DNA from: DASSKW01 sp035690065
GTDB lineage: Bacteria; Pseudomonadota; Gammaproteobacteria; Natronospirales; REEB76
DNA: 29,379 bases
Direction: 5' to 3'
Assembly: GCA_035690065.1 (NCBI GenBank)
Contig: DASSKW010000018.1
Location: 1 to 29,379 of the forward strand
Below the pieces are notes generated by a model, which did no database searches, was not told where the DNA came from, and was given only the letters and a program-made list of their open reading frames with translations. Positions 11,423 through 17,814 of this stretch are shown piece by piece (positions within the stretch are counted from its first letter, which is position 1; each line of letters starts with the position of its first letter). A program made the translations under genes and the position numbers.

Positions 11423-11956
11423 TTATCTGGGCATCGGCTTCTTGTTCAATTTGCGTTGCAGGGTACGCCGATGCATACCCAGAGCGCGTGCGGTCTCGGA
11501 TATGTTGCCACCATGCTCGTTGAGCACACGGTGTATATGTTCCCATTCGACTCTGCGCACCGATGGGGCGTTATTGGGGAGCACTGAAGGATCGGGCTGG
11601 CTGTCTGATAGCATCGCGAGTATGGCATCAGCGTCGGCAGGCTTGGCAAGGTAATTGGTTGCACCCAGCTTGATGGCCTGCACGGCGGTCGCGATGCTGG
11701 CATAGCCGGTCAACACCAGGATGTGTGCGGCTGGCAGGATCTCCGCCAGTTTCGCGACCAGCTCAAGACCGGAATCGCCGCCCAACTTCAGATCGACAAC
11801 GCAATCACCTGGGTTGAATACGGCAGCGATATTGAGTGCGGATGCGATGTCGCCGGCGACGCGCGTTTCGAATCCTCGCCGCTGCAATGCGCGCGACAGT
11901 ACGCCGCAGAAGATCTCATCATCATCGACGATCAGGATGCGGCGAACCTCATCCAT
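11423..11956 (-). CDS. regA: RegA/PrrA/ActR-type response regulator
   Basis: Response regulator of 177 residues from the RegA (PrrA, ActR, RegR, RoxR) family of global redox regulators. The receiver domain has the acidic pocket DDDE (11-14), phospho-acceptor Asp55, Thr83 and Lys105. The C-terminal Fis-type helix-turn-helix includes ETARALGMHRRTLQRKL, close to the highly conserved HTH of the family. The start at 11956 overlaps the end of the kinase gene by 8 nt, so the pair is translationally coupled. In other proteobacteria the family controls respiration, carbon fixation and electron-transfer genes. Confidence 0.93.
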   Translation of the reverse strand: MDEVRRILIVDDDEIFCGVLSRALQRRGFETRVAGDIASALNIAAVFNPGDCVVDLKLGGDSGLELVAKLAEILPAAHILVLTGYASIATAVQAIKLGATNYLAKPADADAILAMLSDSQPDPSVLPNNAPSVRRVEWEHIHRVLNEHGGNISETARALGMHRRTLQRKLNKKPMPR

Positions 11957-13253
11957 GGCTGCTACTTTGACTCTCTTGTGCTGTGACCTTCAAATCGGCG
12001 AGTGGCAATCTGATCTCGGTGCGTATGCCTCCTGCTTCGCGCGACTTGAGCGTGATCTCGCCATGCAACCGCGACAGATTGATATTCGAGATCGCCAATC
12101 CCAACCCCCAACCCTGTTCCTTGGTGGTGAAGAAAGTCTCACCGAGCCGGGCACGAGTGGCCTCATCAAGCCCGGGACCTTCATCGTCTATCAGGATATG
12201 CAGCAATTCATCGTCACTCGTCACGTTCGCGGTAACTCTTGAGCCGCCACTGTCGAAAGTCGCATCCGCCGCATTATTAAGCAGGCTGATCAGGGTCTGC
12301 GAAAGACCCGGATCGGCAACTATCCGGCAATCCCTGAAGGAGGGTTGCCAGAGTATCTCCGCGGTCACAGTCGGTCGCATCAGACGCCAACGGTCGAACA
12401 CGCCTTCCAGAAAAGTGCGAAGCATCATGGTTTGCATTGCCTGGCCGCGCGGATGCCCGGAGATATCGAGCAACTCCGACAATCTCTCCCTGCACAGCCG
12501 GATCTGTCCGGCGATCAAGCCGAGATCCTCTCGTATCTCGGGTTCGTTGACATGCAACGCTTCGAGTTCGGATACCAGGATCGCCACAGTCGAAAGTGGC
12601 GTGCCCAGTTCGTGCGCGGCTCCTGCCGCCAGTGCCCCGACAGCATTGATATGTTCATTGCGCAACGACGCTTCACGCATCGAGGCGAGTTGCTGATCGC
12701 GTTTCTTCACGGCGGCTGCCATGTGGATCAGGAACCCGGCCATCAGTAACGCACTGATGATAAAGTCGATCCACATCCCGCCCACATGCAGACTGAACAT
12801 CCCGTGCATGTTCTCGCCGATATAATCCAGCGGCACGAACCACTTCATCAGACACGAGTACAGCACGATCGCCAGCGCCGCGACCGACCATGCATACCTC
12901 CGGGGTAACGCCACGGCAGCGATCGCAACCGGCAGCAGATACAGCGAGACGAAGGGATTGGTCGCGCCTCCGCTTAGATAAAGCAGCGCGCCCAATATCA
13001 GCATATCTATCGCGAGTTGCGCACTGACTTCCGGATAGGTGGCGGGCCAACGCAGACGGAGTCGCAATCCGATCAGCAGATTGAAACAAATCAATATCAG
13101 GACCAATACCAGCAACCCCGTGATGGGCAAGCTCACATGCAACCAGTGATAGACCGTGGCGATGACTATCAATTGGCCGGCGATCGCCAGGTTCCGCAGC
13201 CAGAACAGGGTGCGAATCGAATCGGTGGGTGTTGCCACAAGACGGAATTTCAC
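11949..13253 (-). CDS. regB: RegB/PrrB-type redox sensor histidine kinase
   Basis: Membrane histidine kinase of about 434 residues with six predicted helices in the first 190. It has the quinone-binding heptapeptide GGATNPF (about 95-101) and the H-box AHELGTPLST with His214, both RegB signatures. A cysteine in IRLCRERLSELL (Cys254) aligns with the redox-active Cys265 of Rhodobacter RegB. The N-box NNAADAT and glycine boxes DDEGPGL and GWGLGL complete the ATPase domain. I prefer GTG 13253 as start because GGAG lies eight bases upstream. ATG 13277 (MSQPGEASVKF) is the alternative but has a weak ribosome site and sits inside a palindromic operator. Confidence 0.92.
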   Translation of the reverse strand: MKFRLVATPTDSIRTLFWLRNLAIAGQLIVIATVYHWLHVSLPITGLLVLVLILICFNLLIGLRLRLRWPATYPEVSAQLAIDMLILGALLYLSGGATNPFVSLYLLPVAIAAVALPRRYAWSVAALAIVLYSCLMKWFVPLDYIGENMHGMFSLHVGGMWIDFIISALLMAGFLIHMAAAVKKRDQQLASMREASLRNEHINAVGALAAGAAHELGTPLSTVAILVSELEALHVNEPEIREDLGLIAGQIRLCRERLSELLDISGHPRGQAMQTMMLRTFLEGVFDRWRLMRPTVTAEILWQPSFRDCRIVADPGLSQTLISLLNNAADATFDSGGSRVTANVTSDDELLHILIDDEGPGLDEATRARLGETFFTTKEQGWGLGLAISNINLSRLHGEITLKSREAGGIRTEIRLPLADLKVTAQESQSSSHG

Positions 13254-13268
13254 GGACGCTTCTCCAGG

Positions 13269-13287
13269 CTGCGACATTTTGTCGCAG
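13269..13287. promoter_or_regulatory. RegA/RegR-type operator palindrome
   Basis: Perfect inverted repeat CTGCGACA-TTT-TGTCGCAG. Its core, GCGACATTTTGTCGC (13271-13285), fits the RegA/RegR-box consensus as I recall it (GNGRCRTTNNGNCGC) at every position. It lies between regBA and the divergent barrel/thioredoxin operon, 16 nt upstream of the preferred regB GTG start. Binding by the neighbouring RegA, with autoregulation and control of the divergent genes, is inferred. Confidence 0.6.
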
Positions 13288-13358
13288 TCCCAAACCATAC
13301 GATTGCGGATAAAATCATATCTCTGGGTATGGTGTCGTGATCGATACATCAAGGATAG

Positions 13359-13374
13359 CCCGGTTTATGCCGGG
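13359..13374. other. Small hairpin in the leader of the barrel gene
   Basis: Inverted repeat CCCGG-TTTATG-CCGGG, about 95 nt upstream of the plus-strand ATG at 13468. There is no T-run after it, so a terminator is unlikely. It would fold in the 5' leader if transcription starts upstream of it. I see no convincing sigma-70 hexamers in 13278-13467, which would fit an activator-dependent promoter. Confidence 0.3.
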
Positions 13375-13467
13375 ATAGATCATTCAATCAGCCGAGTTGC
13401 ACTTTTTAACCCCCAGCTGCACATCAAGCCCATGGCCCAACTGGTCGCTTCGGGAGCAATGCCGACA

Positions 13468-14385
13468 ATGAAAAGAGTCCATGTTTCGATCCTGTTAGCC
13501 ACCGTCTTTGCGCTGACATCCTCCAGCGCGTTTGCCTGTGCCTGTGGCTGCGGTGTATTCAGCGTAGGTACCAGCAGCCTGCTACCCAATGGTGCTGGCG
13601 TTACGGCCTTTCTGGAATACGATTACATGAATCAGACCCAGAACTGGAACGGCACCTCATCGGCTCCGCTTGCCGACAACGACGACAAGAATATCCGTTC
13701 CGATTTCTATACCGCTGGCCTGCAATACATGTTTAACCGCGACTGGGGTATCAATATATCGGTGCCTTACACCCAGCGGTTATTCGCCACCGAGGACAAC
13801 GGCAGTATCGGCACTTTCGATCATGGTGCGATTGGCGATATCCGGGTGGTCGGGGTATACAGCGGGTTTTCCGATGACATGTCGAGCGGCCTTACCTTCG
13901 GCCTCAAACTGGCCAACGGCGACTACACCTATCAGGGTTTCGATCGTGATACCGCCATCGGCACCGGCACCACCAACCTGCTGCTCGGCGGTTACCACGA
14001 AGGTAACTTGAATGCGATCAATACCTGGAGCTGGTTCGTGCAGGGCCAGTTTGATCGCGCTTTCAATACCCGGGCCGGTTACCGCCCAGGCAATGAGCTG
14101 GACGCCGCTGCTGGCGTGTATTACACCGGCTGGGATGTCGGCGCCAAAGGCACGCTCGCACCGGTGCTGCAAGTGCTGATCTCGAACCGCTGGCGGGACA
14201 GCGGCGTGAATGCCGACTCCGACAACAGCGGTTATCAGCGCGTATTGGCAGCGCCCGGTCTGGAATACGACAACGGCAAATTCAGAGTCTATGCAGATGT
14301 GGAATTTCCAATATATCAGAATGTGAACGGCAATCAACTGGTCCCGCCGCGTCTTTATAAACTCATCTTCTCCTACAGTTTCTGA
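13468..14385 (+). CDS. Secreted outer-membrane beta-barrel (MetA/transporter-like) with CxCxC N-terminus
   Basis: A 305-residue protein. Signal peptide MKRVHVSILLATVFALTSSS with likely cleavage at AFA, leaving a mature N-terminus that begins with the cysteine-rich CACGCGVFSVG. The rest shows alternating amphipathic beta strands ending in the aromatic LYKLIFSYSF, as outer-membrane barrels do. It resembles the PF13557 phenol-degradation/transporter group, though I cannot confirm this. The frame is open far upstream; ATG 13468 is chosen because the signal peptide starts there and GGGAG precedes it by 11 nt. Its stop overlaps the next start (TGATG). Role unknown; the Cys cluster could bind metal or be oxidised. 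Confidence 0.8.
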   Translation: MKRVHVSILLATVFALTSSSAFACACGCGVFSVGTSSLLPNGAGVTAFLEYDYMNQTQNWNGTSSAPLADNDDKNIRSDFYTAGLQYMFNRDWGINISVPYTQRLFATEDNGSIGTFDHGAIGDIRVVGVYSGFSDDMSSGLTFGLKLANGDYTYQGFDRDTAIGTGTTNLLLGGYHEGNLNAINTWSWFVQGQFDRAFNTRAGYRPGNELDAAAGVYYTGWDVGAKGTLAPVLQVLISNRWRDSGVNADSDNSGYQRVLAAPGLEYDNGKFRVYADVEFPIYQNVNGNQLVPPRLYKLIFSYSF

Positions 14386-14891
14386 TGAACAAGAGCTGCC
14401 TGCTATCCTGCTGCGCGTTGTTATCAGCCTTATGGCTGACGTCTGCGTTGGCGCTGGACCCCGGCGATACTGCACCAGCGCTCAAGGCCACAACCCTGGA
14501 TGGAAAACCGTTCGATCTCGCGGCAGAACACGGCAAGGTAGTGGTAGTGAACCTGTGGGCGACCTGGTGTGGACCTTGTCGTGCGGAAATGCCATTGCTC
14601 GATGCGTTCTATCAGAAATACCGTGGACGTGGCGTGTTATTGGTAGGTCTGGATGAAGATGATCCGGCTAATATCGCCACAGTGCGCACGGTGATGACCG
14701 CTTTTACCTATCCCGCGGTCATGGCGCAGACAGCCCCCGCAAATGGGTTCAGATCACCACGGGTATTGCCGATCACCTACGTGATCGATCAGCACGGCAT
14801 CGTACGTGCCAAATTCTGGGCCGGGAGCAAGATGGTGACAGCATCGGACCTGGAAGCCGCGGTTACAGCACTGTTGCCTGCCCGGAACTGA
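14385..14891 (+). CDS. TlpA-like periplasmic thioredoxin
   Basis: A 168-residue TlpA/ResA-family thiol-disulfide protein. It has a signal peptide or anchor (about 1-24), then the redoxin start DPGDTAPALKATTLDGKPF, the active site WCGPC (61-65) and a cis-Pro in RVLPITYVID. It is probably periplasmic and may keep cysteines of a partner reduced. Translation is coupled to the barrel gene upstream: the stop TGA and start ATG share one base at 14385. The cysteine-rich N-terminus of that barrel is an obvious candidate substrate, by inference. Confidence 0.9.
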   Translation: MNKSCLLSCCALLSALWLTSALALDPGDTAPALKATTLDGKPFDLAAEHGKVVVVNLWATWCGPCRAEMPLLDAFYQKYRGRGVLLVGLDEDDPANIATVRTVMTAFTYPAVMAQTAPANGFRSPRVLPITYVIDQHGIVRAKFWAGSKMVTASDLEAAVTALLPARN

Positions 14892-14916
14892 TCCCGCCTT
14901 TCTCCGATACAAGCCA

Positions 14917-14944
14917 GGAACCCGGCACAAGCCGGGTTCCTTTT
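14917..14944 (+). terminator. Rho-independent terminator of the barrel-TlpA operon
   Basis: Perfect 10-bp stem GGAACCCGGC-ACAA-GCCGGGTTCC followed by TTTT, 25 nt after the TlpA stop. There is no T-run on the minus side, so it mainly serves the plus strand. Confidence 0.9.
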
Positions 14945-14968
14945 ATCAAATCGATGCTCTGCTTCGTA

Positions 14969-15061
14969 TCAATTCTTCCTGTCCGCAGCAAGACGGGCCA
15001 GATCTTCATCAAGTCCCTTCTGCAGGGTGGCGATGGCCTGATCCACATTCGTCGGTTTCAT
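14969..15061 (-). CDS. Putative 30-residue micro-protein
   Basis: Short frame MKPTNVDQAIATLQKGLDED... ending in DRKN. It is charged, likely helical, and I do not recognise it. Its ATG overlaps the TGA of the micro-ORF upstream (ATGA at 15058-15061), the arrangement seen for coupled genes in operons. It lies downstream of the DDAH gene on the same strand and ends before the convergent terminator. Coding status is unproven. Confidence 0.35.
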   Translation of the reverse strand: MKPTNVDQAIATLQKGLDEDLARLAADRKN

Positions 15062-15144
15062 CTCACTCCGCGCCAGATGCATGTAGACATAGTGCCCGCG
15101 ATCAGCAGGCCGACCAGAAAATAAACTGCGTTGGTGCGATATAT
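15058..15144 (-). pseudogene. Possible 28-residue membrane micro-ORF lacking a standard start
   Basis: Frame IYRTNAVYFLVGLLIAGTMS... ending CIWRGVR, with one clear membrane helix. A strong GGGGAG (15152-15157) lies seven bases before an ATA codon at 15144, exactly where an ATG would be expected. No ATG, GTG or TTG is in frame before the upstream in-frame stop. Either it starts at the rare AUA, it lost its start by one substitution, or there is a sequence error. Its stop overlaps the start of the 30-residue ORF. Confidence 0.3.
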
Positions 15145-15188
15145 CTCGATACTCCCCGGATCTGGATGTTACATTCCGATAGCGCGAT

Positions 15189-15953
15189 TCAGGCATCGAA
15201 GATCAGACTGCAACACGTTACACCGCCTTCGGCTTTCTCAGTCTCAGACATATCGACACTGATGACCTCGATACCGTGCCGGATCAGTTGTTCATGCGTG
15301 CGTGGATGAGATTCTGGATAGATGACTTTATCGCCGATCATGAGTGCATTGGCAGCATGAGGTTCCGACTGCACAACATGCAACGCGCGCATCCCTGCAA
15401 ACTGGCTCGCATCTATCCATTCCGGGTTGATCAACAGCAGATCGAGTGCCACTTGCGTGACCGCAGTCTTGAGATGCAGACAACCGTGCAACGGCACCGC
15501 TTTAACCTGATAATCGAATCTAGTCAATAAACGCGAGAGTTGTTCTATTCCGGATCGGCTGCTGCGTGCCGATATCCCGACATACAGGGTGCGTCCCAAT
15601 CGCAACACGTCGCCCCCATCCAGGGTAGCAGGTGACGTTATCCTCACCAGTTCACGGTATTTCCCTACCATGGCCGCGACTGAATCGACTTCCGCCCGAC
15701 GCGATACGGCCCCCGGATGAGTTATGACCGCGACTTCGTCCAGCACGATGGCGGTATCTTCGACAAATACTGAATCCGCCAGCTCCGGTTCCATCGGCAG
15801 GACCTGCACTGTGCAATCGCAAGTCTTCAATGCCTTTTGATAGGCATCATGCTGGGTGACAGCAAGTCTGATGTCGATCGGGTTACGTGGCAGGAAGCTC
15901 AATTCGCAATGGTCCAGCGCAGGGCTGACGGGACGAGTGATGGCAATCTTCAA
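15189..15953 (-). CDS. Dimethylarginine dimethylaminohydrolase (DDAH-like)
   Basis: Amidinotransferase-fold hydrolase of 254 residues, the length of Pseudomonas aeruginosa DDAH, which converts methylated arginines to citrulline and (di)methylamine. Visible catalytic elements: ADSVFVED (59-66), TLDGGD (110-115), His160 in GCLHLKT, and the nucleophile Cys247 in GGVTCCSL near the C-terminus, matching GGVSC of the Pseudomonas enzyme. Start is TTG at 15953, supported by GGGAG seven bases upstream; no in-frame ATG is suitable. It lies 15 nt after the Rieske oxygenase stop, which is inside its ribosome site region. A related arginine-type hydrolase is possible. Confidence 0.87.
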   Translation of the reverse strand: MKIAITRPVSPALDHCELSFLPRNPIDIRLAVTQHDAYQKALKTCDCTVQVLPMEPELADSVFVEDTAIVLDEVAVITHPGAVSRRAEVDSVAAMVGKYRELVRITSPATLDGGDVLRLGRTLYVGISARSSRSGIEQLSRLLTRFDYQVKAVPLHGCLHLKTAVTQVALDLLLINPEWIDASQFAGMRALHVVQSEPHAANALMIGDKVIYPESHPRTHEQLIRHGIEVISVDMSETEKAEGGVTCCSLIFDA

Positions 15954-15968
15954 GCATTTACTCCCGGA

Positions 15969-17060
15969 TCAGATATTCGCGTCACGGTATGCCCGTCGCA
16001 CCAATTCCTGAAAATGATGCACACCAGCTTCGCGTTTCGGCGACAGGCGCCCGGCGTGATAGGACCCGGAGGCCAGACCGATCTGCACACGTTCGCAGAT
16101 ACCGACATCTTCCTGCTGCACTTCGTCACTGAAACGCAGATCTTCCGCGATCATCCTGCGTCCTGCCTCTGACTCATTATCCGTATAGTAGTAGTCGAAC
16201 ACTATCCGGCAACGCTGCGACGAGATCGGTATCACCAGATTGGTCTGCAACCGATCCGGCAGGATGTTGAGCATCAGGTTGGGATAGACGAAGTAATAAT
16301 GCGCTTCACCGGCCCGATAAGGCCCGTTGCTGCCGTCCAGCGGGCTATGCTGGTATGAATGCCAGGTGGACAGCGAGGTGGTGTAAGACCGATAGTCCAG
16401 CAACCGGTTCAGTCCCGGATGCACATGCGGCAGGTGATACCCTTCGAGGTAATTATCTACATACACTTTCCAGTTGCAGGCGACATCGTAATTTATCCGG
16501 GTATGGAACCGCATCTTGGGTAATTCGATCGGACGGATGCGGTCGCTTATCCCATCCAGCAATTGAGCCAGGCTCATGGCCGGTTCCTTCACTGCCGCGA
16601 ACGCCATCCCTTCCCACTCTCCGACTCGCACGGGATCGAGGTGGATACACGAGATATCGAGATCCTCAGCGCCCTGCATCTCGTGCGCCGCGCGCAACTG
16701 TCCTTCGAGCGTATAGGTCCAGCCGTGATACTTGCATTGCAATTGCCTGGTGTTTCCATTCACAAGTGCCAGCGGCCCGGCACGGTGTCTGCAGACATTG
16801 AAAAAGCCGCGTAACACGCCGTCATTGCCGCGCACCACGATGATCGGTTTGCCGGCGATCTCGGCTACCACCTGATCGCCTGTCTCTTGTAACTGGTCAG
16901 CATGCGCTACCGGCTGCCAGCTACACGCGAAGATGTGTTGCATCTCGAACGCATGGAATGCGGGGTCCACGTACGCCGAAGCTGGTAAAGTGATCGCCTC
17001 CGACAACGGCCGCGAGCGCAGATCGTCCGGTTGCAGTTTGTTACTGATGTCGTCAGTCAT
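15969..17060 (-). CDS. Rieske non-heme iron oxygenase, alpha subunit
   Basis: Oxygenase of 363 residues from the ring-hydroxylating / quaternary-amine group (choline monooxygenase, GbcA, CntA). The Rieske [2Fe-2S] ligands are Cys90, His92, Cys109 and His112 (CRH...CKYH). The catalytic iron site is EGYHLPHVH with His209 and His214, plus Asp318 in QQEDVGICERVQ. No ferredoxin or reductase gene is nearby, so electrons must come from elsewhere. ATG 17060 is preferred although the frame is open to GTG 17129: it overlaps the stop of a short leader ORF. Substrate is unknown. The neighbouring DDAH suggests a methylated nitrogen compound, by inference. Confidence 0.9.
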   Translation of the reverse strand: MTDDISNKLQPDDLRSRPLSEAITLPASAYVDPAFHAFEMQHIFACSWQPVAHADQLQETGDQVVAEIAGKPIIVVRGNDGVLRGFFNVCRHRAGPLALVNGNTRQLQCKYHGWTYTLEGQLRAAHEMQGAEDLDISCIHLDPVRVGEWEGMAFAAVKEPAMSLAQLLDGISDRIRPIELPKMRFHTRINYDVACNWKVYVDNYLEGYHLPHVHPGLNRLLDYRSYTTSLSTWHSYQHSPLDGSNGPYRAGEAHYYFVYPNLMLNILPDRLQTNLVIPISSQRCRIVFDYYYTDNESEAGRRMIAEDLRFSDEVQQEDVGICERVQIGLASGSYHAGRLSPKREAGVHHFQELVRRAYRDANI

Positions 17061-17107
17061 CGGATAGTGACTCTGCTGTGTCGTCGCTGTTCCACCGCCG
17101 GTCCCAT
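17057..17107 (-). CDS. Putative 16-residue arginine-rich leader peptide
   Basis: ATG 17107 has the best ribosome site in the area: AAGGAG with an eight-base spacer (17108-17115). It encodes MGPAVEQRRHSRVTIR, with four Arg in sixteen codons read from CGA, CGA, AGA and CGA. Its TGA overlaps the Rieske ATG (ATGA at 17060-17057), so ribosomes finishing the leader could start the oxygenase, which has no good site of its own. The peptide is too short to recognise as a family; a regulatory role is inferred. Confidence 0.4.
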   Translation of the reverse strand: MGPAVEQRRHSRVTIR

Positions 17108-17165
17108 TATCTGATCTCCTTCCTGCCACTGTCAGATCGGCTGACGATCCGGCAATCCAGAAGAC

Positions 17166-17711
17166 TCAGAACGAGGAACCGGGCTGACGCAAGAATTCCA
17201 GTTCTTCCGCGGTCGATTCCCGTCCCAGCACCGCGTTGCGATGCGGGAAACGCCCGAAGCGGTCGATGATTGCCTTGTGTGCCCGTTCATATTGCAGATT
17301 CTCGGCCAAGCCCAGCGATTCAAACAAGCTCAATGCTATCGCATGGATGCGGCGCGATTCGCTGTGCATGTAGGGCATATACAAGAACAACCGCTGTTGC
17401 TGCGGCAAAGCCTGATCGGCACCGGTGCGTACCGCTTCCTGCGCCAGCACCAATGCCATATCGTCACTGGCGAAAGCCAGCGGACTGTCGCGAAACAGGT
17501 TGCGCGAGAACTGATCGAGAACGATGATCTCCGCCAGACGACCTTCCGGCGTGGCACGCCATTCGAACAATTCACCTTGTGCTGCCGCCACCTGTGTGGC
17601 GCCAAAGCGCACGCGAATCTGCGCATCGAATGCATCATCCTTGCTGAAATGCTGCTGCGTGGTGGCTTCCTCGAACCAGAACTGCAGGATGGAACGATGA
17701 TCGACTTGCAT
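17166..17711 (-). CDS. DUF924 family protein
   Basis: An all-helical protein of 181 residues matching the DUF924 (TPR-like) family. Typical segments are ILQFWFEE near the N-terminus, IIVLDQFSRNLFRDSP, LFLYMPYMHSESR and IIDRFGRFPHRNAVLGR. No biochemical function is established for the family. ATG 17711 follows GGAG with a seven-base spacer. It is the first gene of the unit that continues with the leader ORF, the Rieske oxygenase and DDAH. Confidence 0.92.
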   Translation of the reverse strand: MQVDHRSILQFWFEEATTQQHFSKDDAFDAQIRVRFGATQVAAAQGELFEWRATPEGRLAEIIVLDQFSRNLFRDSPLAFASDDMALVLAQEAVRTGADQALPQQQRLFLYMPYMHSESRRIHAIALSLFESLGLAENLQYERAHKAIIDRFGRFPHRNAVLGRESTAEELEFLRQPGSSF

Positions 17712-17767
17712 ACCGATGCTCCAGGCTTGATCCTTGATTCAATACGGTATCAGGTTATCACACGTGT

Positions 17768-17791
17768 AAAGCCCGGCATCAGCCGGGCTTT
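17768..17791 (-). terminator. Terminator of the prp operon
   Basis: Perfect 10-bp inverted repeat AAAGCCCGGC / GCCGGGCTTT with a four-base loop, 24 nt after the prpD stop and 57 nt before the DUF924 start. The T-run is short (TTT within the stem). It separates the prp operon from the DUF924-Rieske-DDAH unit. Confidence 0.75.
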
Positions 17792-17814
17792 ATTTCAACA
17801 GCAAGCGAACCTTG

